In this document: one piece after another, positions 1-9,036 of the stretch
Numbering within the stretch: position 1 is the first letter of the stretch
Layout of the letters: each line of letters opens with the position of its first letter
Assembly: GCF_050574275.1 (NCBI RefSeq)
Contig: NZ_CP192260.1
Span: 2,728,001-2,792,000, forward strand
Origin: Virgibacillus_F flavescens
Lineage (GTDB): Bacteria; Bacillota; Bacilli; Bacillales; Amphibacillaceae
DNA: 64,000 nt
Direction: 5' to 3'
The notes under the pieces: generated by a model
What the model was told of the DNA's origin: nothing
Databases searched by the model: none
The model's input: only the letters and a program-made list of their open reading frames with translations
Made by a program: the position numbers and the translations under genes

Positions 1-919
1 TTATCGGATAAATTTTACCGATGAATTCAGGTCTTATTTCTATTTGAATCGCCGCTACGTTATCAGGCAAATAATCTCGATAAGGGAAAGCTGTCCCAAT
101 TAGAATGAGTAAATCTGTTTCCATTACAGCTTCAAAAGCTGGCTTCGTTCCAATTTGCCCATGCTGCCCTAAGTTCAACTTGTGATAATCAGGAATAGCG
201 CCTTTACCTAACAAACTCAGTACAACTGGTGCATTGATTTTTTCTGCAAACTCGACTAGTTCATTTCTTGAATTCCTTGCACCTTTCCCAGCTAATATAA
301 CAGGTTTCTTTGCATTATTTATCAAACTTACTGTACGATCGACTGATTCTTGAGCAGGTACAGTTGAAGGATGAACGAGTGTGGAACTTGTTCTCATTTT
401 TATGTTCTTCTGTTTGACTGCAAATAAATCGTCAGGAACGATTAGTACAGATACCCCTTTTTGTGTATATGCTTCTCGAATTGCCATATTCAGCATATCT
501 GGAAGTTGTTCAGCTGATTCAACCCGCCTATTAAACACTCCTACTCCGTCAAACATTCTTTCTAAATTAATCTCCTGATGTGCATCAGTACCTACCGCAT
601 TGCTAGGAACTTGTCCAACAATGGCGAGAACTGGAGCCTTATCTTTTTTTGCATCGTATAGTCCATTAAGCAAATGGGCAGCACCTGGACCTGCTATAGA
701 TAAGCATACACCTAGCTTCCCGGTTAATTTCGCATAGGATGATGCTGCTAAAGCACCTACTTCTTCATGGCGAATCTGAATAAAATCAATAGCATCTTCT
801 CTTTTACGTAAATCGTCTACAAATTCATTTATGGAATTGCCTGGCATTCCATAAATATGGTTTACTTCCCAATCTATAAGCTGATCAATTAACAATTCTC
901 CTGTTCTTTTTTCAAACAT
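1..919 (-). CDS. Pyruvate oxidase-like thiamine-diphosphate enzyme (3' end missing)
   Basis: Only the first 306 codons lie in the window; no stop is reached, so the C-terminal cofactor-binding part is outside. The start ATG at 919 follows a GAAAGGGTGG ribosome site. The N-terminal Pyr domain shows the GMPGNS segment (residues 24-29), the RHEEVGAL motif near residues 50-57 with the glutamate expected to activate thiamine diphosphate, and the SIAGPGAAHLLNGLYDA signature (74-90). The central domain begins after about residue 185 (KKPVILAGKGARNS). This arrangement is that of acetolactate synthase, pyruvate oxidase and related decarboxylases; the N-terminus most resembles B. subtilis YdaP, a pyruvate-oxidase-like protein. 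The exact substrate cannot be decided from this half. It is followed by KtrC upstream on the same strand but separated by a terminator, so it is probably transcribed alone. Confidence 0.85.
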   Translation of the reverse strand, partial: MFEKRTGELLIDQLIDWEVNHIYGMPGNSINEFVDDLRKREDAIDFIQIRHEEVGALAASSYAKLTGKLGVCLSIAGPGAAHLLNGLYDAKKDKAPVLAIVGQVPSNAVGTDAHQEINLERMFDGVGVFNRRVESAEQLPDMLNMAIREAYTQKGVSVLIVPDDLFAVKQKNIKMRTSSTLVHPSTVPAQESVDRTVSLINNAKKPVILAGKGARNSRNELVEFAEKINAPVVLSLLGKGAIPDYHKLNLGQHGQIGTKPAFEAVMETDLLILIGTAFPYRDYLPDNVAAIQIEIRPEFIGKIYPI

Positions 920-985
920 ATTAGTCCACCCTTTCATTTCAATTATGTAATATCCTCCTATCCCTCTATTTCCTAAAAGTCAGTA

Positions 986-1017
986 AAAAAAACCCGTATT
1001 CAGATATACGGGTTTTT
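986..1017 (-). terminator. Terminator of ktrC
   Basis: The hairpin has AACCCGTAT pairing with ATACGGGTT around a short loop, with A-runs on one side and T-runs on the other, so it can work in both directions. It sits 30 bases past the ktrC stop and upstream of the TPP enzyme gene. Confidence 0.85.
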
Positions 1018-1046
1018 AAAAGTTTTTATAATGCTCATTTAAACTA

Positions 1047-1712
1047 TTAATCGTCAATTACGAGCTGTTTTTCAAATCTGGATATGTCTCTATCGGATCC
1101 AATAACAATTAATACATCTTCTTCCCGAAGCGTATCATCTGCTCTCGGTGATACGTTAATTTCCTTACCTCTCTTAATAGCTACAACGTTACAGCCGTAA
1201 TTAGCGCGTATATCCAGCTCAATCATGGTTTTACCAAGCATCTTCTCTCCCACCTTTACCTCGACGATACTATGATCATCAGAGAGTTCAAGGTAATCCA
1301 GAATATTACTTGAAATAATATTATGTGCAATTCGCTTCCCCATATCACGTTCAGGATGAACAACCTGATCCGCGCCAATTTTATTTAAAATTTTCTCATG
1401 GTAGTCATTTTGTGCTTTAACTGTAATTTTCTTAATTCCTAAATCGGTCAAAACTACGGTAGTTAAAATACTGGCTTGAATGTTGTCTCCTATTGCTACA
1501 ATTACATGATCAATATTTTTTATACCAAGTTCTTTTAGCGTTGCTTCATCTGTAGAGTCAGCTATCACAGCGTGTGATGCAATATTTTTAAACTCATTTA
1601 CTTTGTCTTCATCATTATCAATAGCGAGTACATGCATTCCTTCTTCACTTAATTCCCGACAAATACTTCCTCCAAATCGGCCAAGACCAATTACGGCAAA
1701 TTCACGTTTCAT
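1047..1712 (-). CDS. ktrC: Ktr potassium uptake system regulatory subunit KtrC (RCK protein)
   Basis: This 221-residue cytoplasmic protein matches KtrC (YkqB) closely in length and sequence. It has an N-terminal RCK Rossmann domain with GLGRFG at residues 9-14 and a C-terminal RCK_C (TrkA_C) domain from about residue 135. In the family, an octameric ring gates the KtrB/KtrD membrane subunit in response to ATP/ADP, and the RCK_C domain binds c-di-AMP, which inhibits K+ uptake. The matching membrane subunit KtrD is at 27726-29087, a separate locus as in B. subtilis. The gene appears monocistronic, with its own terminator. No c-di-AMP (ydaO-type) riboswitch is visible in its short upstream region. 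Confidence 0.93.
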   Translation of the reverse strand: MKREFAVIGLGRFGGSICRELSEEGMHVLAIDNDEDKVNEFKNIASHAVIADSTDEATLKELGIKNIDHVIVAIGDNIQASILTTVVLTDLGIKKITVKAQNDYHEKILNKIGADQVVHPERDMGKRIAHNIISSNILDYLELSDDHSIVEVKVGEKMLGKTMIELDIRANYGCNVVAIKRGKEINVSPRADDTLREEDVLIVIGSDRDISRFEKQLVIDD

Positions 1713-1785
1713 TATGCGTCCTCCATCATTTCGGTATTATATAATATAAGTTTATCATACTACGTATAGGCGAAAACTGTACAGG

Positions 1786-2799
1786 TTATTTATTACCTTT
1801 TACATAATCAGCATCAAATAAAAACATTTTCATCAATAAAAACAAGGATGGTATTAATAAACATAGTCCGGCTATAAACGCAATAATTAGAGCTATTCCC
1901 ATTTCTTCAGGAGTCGCATTTTCATAAATAGTAATATAGGGGTCCAGCAAATATGGCAAATGTCCTTTCCCATAGCCGAAAAATGCAAAGAAAAACTGCA
2001 GCATTACCGAAATAAAAGCAATACCATAGAATTTTTCCTTATAAAATAACAGCATTGCAAGCATAAAGAATGCTATTGATAAACCAAACATCCACCAGAG
2101 GTCGAGCATACTCTCGTAGTGACGCTGATTATGCTGACTTAAAGCAATAAAGGTTGTTAGACTTGCTATAATAGTTGGAACACTCCAAAACAACGCATAA
2201 CTTCTTACAAGTTTTAATGCTGGTTTATCGTCAGCACGTGCTGCATAAAAGGTTAGGAATGTTGAACTAATATATAGAACGGATACGATTGCCAAAAAAA
2301 CTACACTCCATGAGTAGGGACTGGTAAAAAGTTCGGAAACTAAAAGCGATACTTGTCCATTTTCTTCAGCAATAAAGCCACCCTCAGATATTGTTAATGC
2401 TGTCGAGAGTGAAGCAGGTATAAGCAGACCTGTCGCTCCGTATAAGAACATATAAACATTACTTCTTTTCGATCCGTAGTTTTCAAAAGCATAAAAAGAG
2501 CCTCTAATTGCAAGCAAAATGATAGCTATGCTTCCAGGTATCAGCAAAGCACTTCCATAATAGTATGCTGTATCTGGGAAAAAACCTACAAGTCCAACAA
2601 AGAAGAACACAAAAAATACATTCGTTACTTCCCATACTGGCGACAAATACCTTGAAATCAGTTTATTAATGATATGATCCTTTTTAGTTACCTTTGCATA
2701 GTAAGCAAAGAATCCTGCTCCAAAATCAATCGAAGCAACAATTAAATAGCCATATAAGAATAACCACAACACTGTAATCCCAATTAATTCATAACTCAT
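1786..2799 (-). CDS. cydB: Cytochrome bd ubiquinol oxidase subunit II
   Basis: A 337-residue polytopic membrane protein of the CydB family with about eight or nine hydrophobic helices. It is the second subunit of the bd-type terminal quinol oxidase, which reduces oxygen to water in the plasma membrane with high affinity and without proton pumping. The start ATG overlaps the cydA stop by one base (TAATG), so the two are translationally coupled. No cydC or cydD follows; the ABC genes upstream look like drug-exporter types instead. Confidence 0.93.
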   Translation of the reverse strand: MSYELIGITVLWLFLYGYLIVASIDFGAGFFAYYAKVTKKDHIINKLISRYLSPVWEVTNVFFVFFFVGLVGFFPDTAYYYGSALLIPGSIAIILLAIRGSFYAFENYGSKRSNVYMFLYGATGLLIPASLSTALTISEGGFIAEENGQVSLLVSELFTSPYSWSVVFLAIVSVLYISSTFLTFYAARADDKPALKLVRSYALFWSVPTIIASLTTFIALSQHNQRHYESMLDLWWMFGLSIAFFMLAMLLFYKEKFYGIAFISVMLQFFFAFFGYGKGHLPYLLDPYITIYENATPEEMGIALIIAFIAGLCLLIPSLFLLMKMFLFDADYVKGNK

Positions 2800-4145
2800 T
2801 AGTCATCATCCTTTTTTAAGGTTGAATCCCGCTCTTCGAACTCTACCTCTACCGGGTTATCGCGGAACATTTTTCGCAAGACAACGATACACAGAACTCC
2901 CAAGAGTATATATAAACTCAAAAATAAAAAGAACATTGTATCTACATGTGGTGAGGAGGTTGCTGCTTCTTCTACTTTCATATAACCACGTAATATCCAC
3001 GGTTGCCTTCCTACCTCCGCATATATCCATCCAAATTCAATGGCTAGCATAGCAAGCGGACCATTAGCAACAATTAATCGGAGCAGCCATTTATTGTGTT
3101 CATTCCATTTTTTCACTCTCTTTAAAATTAAATATAATAACGATACTGCTAACGCAAACATTCCTAGTAATACCATGAGATCAAACATATAATGAACCCA
3201 AAGTGGTGCTATTTCGTCCTTAGGAATTTCTTCTAAACCAGTAACTTCAGCGTTAAAGTCAGCAAAGGCCAAAAAACTTAATGCATTTGGCAGTCGAATT
3301 TCATTGACGACTTCGTTGTTTTCATTTAATTGACCAAACAAAATTAGGTCTGCACCTTTTTCCGTTTCAAAATGCCATTCAGCTACTGCTAGTTTTTCCG
3401 GTTGATATTCAGCCAGGAATTTCGCTGAAGCATCTCCTGCAATTGCGGTAAGAATAGCAAAGATAAATGTAGCTGTAACAGTCAATTTCAGTGCTTTTTT
3501 ATGATAGTCGCTTGATTTCTTTTTTAATATAATAAATGCAGTAATTGCTGCAAGAATAGCTGCAGATGTTAAATAGGAAGAGCTAAGTACATGGAATACT
3601 TTTGTTGGCGTCGCTGGATTTAGCATCGCTTCCAGTGGGTTAATCGACGTAATTTGTCCATCTTCAAGTGTAAAACCTTGAGGCGTATTCATAAACGCAT
3701 TAACAGTAGTAATAAATACTGCAGAAAAGCTGGATCCAATTACAATTGGAATAGATAACAACCAGTGAGTAAAAGGTTTTTTAAAACGATCCCACGTATA
3801 TAGGTATGCCCCTAAAAAAATTGCTTCAAAGAAAAACGCAAATGTTTCTAAGAATAACGGAAGACTTATCACGTTACCTGCTACTTGCATGAAATTTGGC
3901 CATAGTAATGAAAGTTGTAAACCAATAGCAGTACCAGTAACTACTCCTACTGCAACTGTAATGACAAAACCTCTAGTCCACCTTCTCGCTAACATTCTGT
4001 AATGTGGATCCTTTTTTTTCACTCCAATAAACTCAGCAACAGATATCATGATTGGAACACCGACACCTATAGTAGCAAAAATAATGTGGAAGCCGAGTGT
4101 CATTGCTGTCAGCATTCTACTCATCAATACGCTATCAAATTCCAT
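2799..4145 (-). CDS. cydA: Cytochrome bd ubiquinol oxidase subunit I
   Basis: CydA carries all three haems of the bd oxidase. The start chosen is the ATG at 4145, preceded by a GGAGGGG ribosome site; an in-frame upstream codon at 4196 would add 17 unlikely residues. The protein has 448 residues, shorter than the roughly 520 of E. coli, as expected for the short-Q-loop type of Firmicutes. His20 in the MTLGFH segment corresponds to the haem b595 ligand region, and the conserved GRQPW motif is present near the C-terminal quarter. It is cotranscribed with cydB from the promoter at 4211-4239. Confidence 0.94.
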   Translation of the reverse strand: MEFDSVLMSRMLTAMTLGFHIIFATIGVGVPIMISVAEFIGVKKKDPHYRMLARRWTRGFVITVAVGVVTGTAIGLQLSLLWPNFMQVAGNVISLPLFLETFAFFFEAIFLGAYLYTWDRFKKPFTHWLLSIPIVIGSSFSAVFITTVNAFMNTPQGFTLEDGQITSINPLEAMLNPATPTKVFHVLSSSYLTSAAILAAITAFIILKKKSSDYHKKALKLTVTATFIFAILTAIAGDASAKFLAEYQPEKLAVAEWHFETEKGADLILFGQLNENNEVVNEIRLPNALSFLAFADFNAEVTGLEEIPKDEIAPLWVHYMFDLMVLLGMFALAVSLLYLILKRVKKWNEHNKWLLRLIVANGPLAMLAIEFGWIYAEVGRQPWILRGYMKVEEAATSSPHVDTMFFLFLSLYILLGVLCIVVLRKMFRDNPVEVEFEERDSTLKKDDD

Positions 4146-4210
4146 AACGATAACCCCTCCGTTTACTTTAAAATTGTTATGCTCAATAGTGAGCAAGTGT
4201 AATTAAAGAA

Positions 4211-4239
4211 ATAGTACCACATAGAACTATTACACTCAA
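4211..4239 (-). promoter_or_regulatory. Promoter of cydAB with flanking inverted repeat
   Basis: Reading on the minus strand, TTGAGT (4239-4234) and TACTAT (4216-4211) are separated by exactly 17 bases. GTGTAAT (4197-4203) and ATTACAC (4229-4235) form an inverted repeat that covers the -35 edge and the expected start of transcription, as an operator would. A second small hairpin, GCTCA-TGAGC, lies at 4181-4194. It does not match the Rex consensus well. Confidence 0.5.
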
Positions 4240-4298
4240 AGTATACACCTTTCATTATAAAAACAAAGCTATTATTAATGACAGTTAGATGACAAAAT

Positions 4299-4331
4299 AA
4301 AATCCAGCCCATTACTCGCGGGCTGGATTTT
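4299..4331 (-). terminator. Terminator of the ABC exporter operon
   Basis: A 12-bp stem AAAATCCAGCCC/GGGCTGGATTTT with T-rich flanks lies 25 bases beyond the stop of the ABC gene at 4356. It separates that operon from the cydAB promoter. Confidence 0.88.
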
Positions 4332-4355
4332 ACTTTTGCTATACCAAATTTATAA

Positions 4356-6197
4356 CTAAATAGCATCGAGCATTTGAAATTGTGACTTGACCAAATCAAA
4401 ATACTCACCTTTGGAATCCATTAGCTGATGATGACTTCCATGTTCAAGAATTTTACCGTTCTCCAGAACATATATTGTATCAGACTCACGGATCGTAGAA
4501 AGTCGGTGTGCAATAATTATTGCAGTTCTTCCCTTTAACAAACGCCTTAATGCAGTTTGAATTTTAACTTCTGTTTCTGTATCGATACTAGCTGTTGCTT
4601 CATCAAGGATGAGTATTCTTGGATCGGCAAGTAATGCACGTGCAAATGATAAAAGCTGTCTTTCACCGGCAGAAAGAATATTACCACGCTCTTCCACTTC
4701 TGTTTCATACCCTTCAGCAAGTCGCTGGATAAAGTCATCCGCTCCAACATCTTTGGCAGCATCCATCACTTGTTGATCGGTAGCACTAGGATTTCCGAAC
4801 CGGATGTTCTCCATAATTGTACCCGAAAATATAAATGTATCCTGTAATACCACACTGATCTGCTGTCGTAATGTATCTAATCGGACATCACGCAGGTCGC
4901 TTCCATCAATTTTAACGCTCCCTTTTGTTGGATCATAGAACCGACTGATTAAGTTAGCTATTGTTGATTTGCCACTGCCTGTGTGTCCCACTAGTGCAAT
5001 TGTTTGACCTTGCTTAATATCTAATGAAATTTCATGTAAGGCAATTCGGTCAGATTCATAAGAAAACTGAACTTTTTCAAACTCTATATGCCCTTTCATA
5101 TCTTTAATGTCATAAGCATTCTCTTTTTCATCAACGTTTGGTTTTTCGTCCAGAAATTCAAAAATACGCTCAGATGCAGCCATTGCCATTAACAATTGGT
5201 TATACATCATCCCAAGTCTTGAGATTGGTTCCCAGAACATCCCAAGGAAAAAGGCAAAAGTTAGAAAATCACCAATTTTTATGCCACCATTTTCTACCCC
5301 TACAATTATTAAATAAGCTCCATACGTAATTAAAATAATGGTTCCAATAGCGTTGCTCATTTCTACAAATGGACGAAAGAATGCACTTTTTTTCGTAGCA
5401 TTTCGCCAGCTTTCAAAGTTATCTGAGTTTATACCATTAAAGAATTCAGCGTTTTCTTTTTCTTGTGAAAAGGACTGCGTAATCCGAACACCCTGAATAC
5501 TTTCATTTAAATGGGAGTTTATTCTGGACTGCTGAATTCGAACATCCTGCCACGACCTACGAATATTCCGTCGAAGTTTAGTTGAAATGTAAAACATGAT
5601 TGGCAGAATTATCATAATAGCTAAAGCTAGTTTTGGACTGATCACTAGTAAGATTACTACAATCCCAACAAGTGTAACAACATCCATTAATAAATTAATT
5701 ATCCCATTCGTAAACAGTTCCTGAAGTGAATTAATATCATTCATGATTCGAACCAATATTGACCCAGCTGAGCGAGAATCAAAGAATCGATGGGATAAGC
5801 GTTGAACATGAGAAAATAAATGTTTTCGCAAATCATAAATTACATTTTGACCTAATATGTTTACCCATTTGATTCGAAATACGTTTGAAACATAGTTTAA
5901 TAAATACAGCACACCGATCAAAATAACTAAATTTGTTAACAAACCTGTATCTTTATTGGCAATCGCAACGTCTATAGCTACCTTACCAATTAAGATTGGT
6001 ACAGCTAATCGGACCGCGGTAGATATTAACATCGCTATCATCGCACCAGGAAGATACGTTTTAGAATAAGGTTTTAAATATTCCAGTAACCGCCACATTT
6101 GCTTCCAATTGAACTGCTTTTCAATCGCTTGATCAACAGTATAGTGAAACCGTTTTAAGTGGCGACTTTTTTTAACTCTCTCTTTTGATTTTGCCAT
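4356..6197 (-). CDS. Heterodimeric ABC exporter subunit (catalytic-site Walker B intact)
   Basis: A 613-residue half-transporter: a cytoplasmic basic N-terminal extension of about 45 residues, a six-helix type-I exporter membrane domain, then a nucleotide-binding domain. Walker A reads GHTGSGKST, Walker B LILDEATASID keeps the catalytic glutamate, and the signature motif is LSAGE instead of LSGGQ. The partner gene ends 13 bases upstream. The pair resembles YfiBC/YknUV/BmrCD-type multidrug exporters; CydCD is an alternative because cydAB is next door, but the terminator and promoter between them and the sequence character argue against it. The start ATG has an AAGGGGGGG ribosome site. Confidence 0.85.
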   Translation of the reverse strand: MAKSKERVKKSRHLKRFHYTVDQAIEKQFNWKQMWRLLEYLKPYSKTYLPGAMIAMLISTAVRLAVPILIGKVAIDVAIANKDTGLLTNLVILIGVLYLLNYVSNVFRIKWVNILGQNVIYDLRKHLFSHVQRLSHRFFDSRSAGSILVRIMNDINSLQELFTNGIINLLMDVVTLVGIVVILLVISPKLALAIMIILPIMFYISTKLRRNIRRSWQDVRIQQSRINSHLNESIQGVRITQSFSQEKENAEFFNGINSDNFESWRNATKKSAFFRPFVEMSNAIGTIILITYGAYLIIVGVENGGIKIGDFLTFAFFLGMFWEPISRLGMMYNQLLMAMAASERIFEFLDEKPNVDEKENAYDIKDMKGHIEFEKVQFSYESDRIALHEISLDIKQGQTIALVGHTGSGKSTIANLISRFYDPTKGSVKIDGSDLRDVRLDTLRQQISVVLQDTFIFSGTIMENIRFGNPSATDQQVMDAAKDVGADDFIQRLAEGYETEVEERGNILSAGERQLLSFARALLADPRILILDEATASIDTETEVKIQTALRRLLKGRTAIIIAHRLSTIRESDTIYVLENGKILEHGSHHQLMDSKGEYFDLVKSQFQMLDAI

Positions 6198-6210
6198 CGT
6201 ATACCCCCCC

Positions 6211-7962
6211 TTAATGATTAGATACGTTCATAATTGCATCACGATCTTGATATTGAATGTCATAAATTCGTTGATACGGCCCGTGATTGTTCGCTAGCAT
6301 ATCATGTGTACCACGTTCCACTATCTCCCCGTCTTCCAGTACCAGAATTTCATCAGCATGCTTTAATGAAGAAATTCTATGAGCGATAATGAATGTAGTA
6401 CGACCTTTCATAACTTCTTTTAACGCTTTTTGAATCAAAAACTCAGTTTCCATATCCACGGCAGAAGTAGCATCATCAAGCACTAATATACTAGGATTAA
6501 TACAAATAGCCCGTGCAATTGCGATACGCTGCTTTTGACCTCCTGAAAGACCCATCCCTCGTTCTCCAAGCATCGTGTCGTAACCTTTAGGCATATCCAG
6601 AATAAAATCATGTGCCTGTGCTCGTTTTGCAGCATCTATAACTTGTTCATCGGTCAAGTTCGGGTTACCATAAGCAATATTTTCTCTAATAGTAGTAGAG
6701 AATAAAAAGGATTCCTGAAGTACAAATCCAATATGACTTCGCAACGTTTTTATTTTATACTCATCGACAGGTAAACCGTCTACCAGTACTTTACCTTTTT
6801 CAGGTTCATAAAATCGTGTGATTAGTTGTGTAATACTGGTTTTACCAGAACCAGTTGCGCCAATTAGCCCAATAACCTTTCCAGGCGGAGCATCAAAACT
6901 AATATCTTTTAATGCAGAATCATCGTCTTTTATATACGTTAGGGTAACGTCGTCAAACGTTACATGTCCTTTGATAGGTATCTCTTTCGCATTTTCTTTT
7001 TCAATAATATCTTCCTTTGCGTCCAGGATCTCAATTAATCTTTCACCTGAAGCTTTTGACTGAGAGAATAAGTTTATAATAAAGCCAAGATTCATCAACG
7101 GTCCAAGAATGTACCAGACTAAAATGAAGAATGCTGCTAATTCACCTACACTAAGTCTTTCTTCCATAACTAAAAATCCACCAAAGGCTAATAGTGCAAC
7201 TGCACAGATGTTGCCGATAAACTCCATTAATGGAAAGAACTTTGCCCAAATATCTGCAGTTTTAATATAATGCTTACGATAGTTATCATTATTGGATGAA
7301 AATCTTCCAATCTCAAAATCTTCACGGGATAATGACTTAACAGTTGTCATACCACTAATGTTTTCCTGAACTCGAGTGTTTAGATTACCAAATGACTTTC
7401 GGATCCCTCTGAAGGCAGGATGAACACGTTTGTCAAACTGAAATACCACAATTATTAGAAATGGCATTGCCGCCATTGTAACTAAAGCTAATGGTACAGA
7501 ATAATAGAACATAACACCTAAACTTATTACGATTAGTAATGTAATACGAATGAGTTCAGAAAACCCTGCTGAAAGAAAGAAACGGAATCCTTCCACATCG
7601 GCTGTTAATCTGGACATCAGATCACCAGTTTTAGCATTATCGTAATACTTAAATGATAATACCTGCAGTTTCTCATATAAGGCATCTCTCATTGTATAAA
7701 CAGAACGAATTCCAAATAACTCACCTAAATATTGATGGAAAAAAGTTGCAAACCCTTTCACAATCATCAGCAATAAAAATATTAATGCTATATAAGGAAT
7801 AATGGAATACCGTTCGTTTGTAAATGCCTCATCTATAGTCTTTTGCAATACTATTGGGTATACAACGGTAATGGCTGTTACTAATATCAAAAATATAAGT
7901 GATGTAAAAAAGTATTTCCTGTACGGCCAGTAGAATTCTTTTAACCTTTTAAATGTATCCAT
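6211..7962 (-). CDS. Heterodimeric ABC exporter subunit (degenerate Walker B)
   Basis: A 583-residue half-transporter with six membrane helices followed by a nucleotide-binding domain. Walker A is GATGSGKTS, the signature is a canonical LSGGQKQR, but Walker B reads LVLDDATSAVD, with aspartate in place of the catalytic glutamate. Combined with the LSAGE signature of the partner at 4356, this predicts one degenerate and one active ATP site, a hallmark of asymmetric heterodimeric exporters. It is the first gene of the operon; its ribosome site is AAGGGGTG. Substrate is unknown. Confidence 0.86.
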   Translation of the reverse strand: MDTFKRLKEFYWPYRKYFFTSLIFLILVTAITVVYPIVLQKTIDEAFTNERYSIIPYIALIFLLLMIVKGFATFFHQYLGELFGIRSVYTMRDALYEKLQVLSFKYYDNAKTGDLMSRLTADVEGFRFFLSAGFSELIRITLLIVISLGVMFYYSVPLALVTMAAMPFLIIVVFQFDKRVHPAFRGIRKSFGNLNTRVQENISGMTTVKSLSREDFEIGRFSSNNDNYRKHYIKTADIWAKFFPLMEFIGNICAVALLAFGGFLVMEERLSVGELAAFFILVWYILGPLMNLGFIINLFSQSKASGERLIEILDAKEDIIEKENAKEIPIKGHVTFDDVTLTYIKDDDSALKDISFDAPPGKVIGLIGATGSGKTSITQLITRFYEPEKGKVLVDGLPVDEYKIKTLRSHIGFVLQESFLFSTTIRENIAYGNPNLTDEQVIDAAKRAQAHDFILDMPKGYDTMLGERGMGLSGGQKQRIAIARAICINPSILVLDDATSAVDMETEFLIQKALKEVMKGRTTFIIAHRISSLKHADEILVLEDGEIVERGTHDMLANNHGPYQRIYDIQYQDRDAIMNVSNH

Positions 7963-8450
7963 TCATTTCACCCCTTGATGTTTTACGTAATTACTAATAT
8001 AACGGGTTCCGAAATAAATATCTACTACTTTTGCTTATTTTTCTAAAGTTTTTTATTATTAATCAACTTTAACAAACGGACGATCAAGATCACTGGAATA
8101 AACTGTAATTCTTGTAAAACTTGCGATGTGGGAATGGACGCGAAAACACAAATATTTATTCCCTATGTTGCTCGCCTCATTTCAGATTTGATGGAAACTG
8201 CGACTTAATTTTTAGTTTGCTTCCAATGCTGCCGTCCAGGATCGCTGCTGGAGGACAGGCATAGGTGAGACCTCGGAGTGCGTCAGCACGAGGAGGATCA
8301 CCAGCCGCCCTAAGGTGCGCGACTGCCATATGCGGAAATCTCGTTTCGGATACATCCCAATTTATTTCCGGTAAGGGCAGTGATCACCAGCTTTCTTCTG
8401 TCTGAGAAATTGGAATCATTATTAAATTTAATTAAGCATCCAGGAAATAA
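7963..8450. other. Gene-free interval carrying a dispersed repeat
   Basis: No ORF with a ribosome site is visible. The left part (7963-8190) is plain AT-rich DNA holding the promoter region of the ABC operon. The right part is GC-richer and belongs to the repeat described at 8195-8345. Confidence 0.6.
8195..8345 (-). repeat. Dispersed Bacillaceae intergenic repeat, copy A
   Basis: Bases 8195-8244 match the reverse complement of 37006-37063: both have AAACTGCGAC, an AT-rich spacer with TAATTTT and AGTTT, then GCTGCCGTCCAGGATCG. The adjoining segment (8250-8345), with ACAGGCATAGGTGAGACC and a later GCGGAAATC, is a different core from the one at 36834-37005. GC-rich repeats of this kind are common between genes in Bacillaceae. 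No ORF or target-site duplication was identified. Confidence 0.7.
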
Positions 8451-8485
8451 AAAACACTTCTGCATTAAACTGCAGAAGTGTTTTT
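8451..8485 (-). terminator. Terminator of ykuV
   Basis: A 14-bp perfect stem AAAACACTTCTGCA/TGCAGAAGTGTTTT with flanking T-runs lies just beyond the ykuV stop. Confidence 0.9.
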
Positions 8486-8496
8486 AAAATATATAT

Positions 8497-8949
8497 CTAT
8501 TTTTCAGTTGTTCCTAAAACTCGATTAACCCGTTTGCGAAGCATTTTCATGCCACCACCGCCAGCTTGAAAATGTCTAAGCTTACCGTCTGTGTCAAACA
8601 CATAATAAGCAGGCACATATTGATTATCAAATGCATCAGTTAGTTTATGCTCATTGTCAACAAATATTGGTTGTGATATATCATGTTCCGCAGCAACTTC
8701 TTTAATCTGTTCAAGATCCAAGTCCTGTTCAGATCTAGGCATATGAACTGCGATAACATTTAATTGATCCTTATATTCGTCTCTGAATTCATTTACATTT
8801 GGCATAGCTTCTTTACACATCCCACAACTTACTGACCAAAAATGAATTAAAGTTGGTTTATTACCGATTAAATCACTTTTACTGATTTCTTCACTGTTTA
8901 ACCATTTAGTCGCTCCATCAAGTTCCGGCAATCCTGCACGTAATTTCAT
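8497..8949 (-). CDS. ykuV: Thiol-disulfide oxidoreductase YkuV
   Basis: A 150-residue thioredoxin-fold protein very similar to B. subtilis YkuV. The active-site motif is WSVSCGMCK with Cys42 and Cys45; the cis-proline region is YVPAYYVFD. There is no signal peptide, so it acts in the cytoplasm. I place the start at the ATG at 8949 because the GGAGG ribosome site overlaps the earlier ATG at 8964. It lies 88 bases downstream of the peroxiredoxin gene ykuU, as in B. subtilis, and may recycle oxidised thiols for it; that partnership is inferred. Confidence 0.92.
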   Translation of the reverse strand: MKLRAGLPELDGATKWLNSEEISKSDLIGNKPTLIHFWSVSCGMCKEAMPNVNEFRDEYKDQLNVIAVHMPRSEQDLDLEQIKEVAAEHDISQPIFVDNEHKLTDAFDNQYVPAYYVFDTDGKLRHFQAGGGGMKMLRKRVNRVLGTTEK

Positions 8950-8980
8950 ACATAAAACCTCCATTCTTTTCTTATCTAAA

Positions 8981-9019
8981 AAGCTGACTCAGCAATTTAT
9001 GAATTAAGGAGTCAGCTTA
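8981..9019 (-). terminator. Intercistronic hairpin between ykuU and ykuV
   Basis: A 10-bp stem AAGCTGACTC/GAGTCAGCTT closes an 18-base loop in the gap between ykuU and ykuV. The T-run after it is weak on the minus strand, so it may be a partial terminator or an RNA-stabilising structure that lowers ykuV expression relative to ykuU. Confidence 0.55.
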
Positions 9020-9036
9020 TATTATATTATTTTTTA

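Noticed and set aside
4356..7962. CydCD (haem/thiol exporter for cytochrome bd)
   Set aside because: A terminator and a separate promoter divide them from cydAB, and the sequences look like YfiBC/BmrCD-type exporters; not fully excluded.
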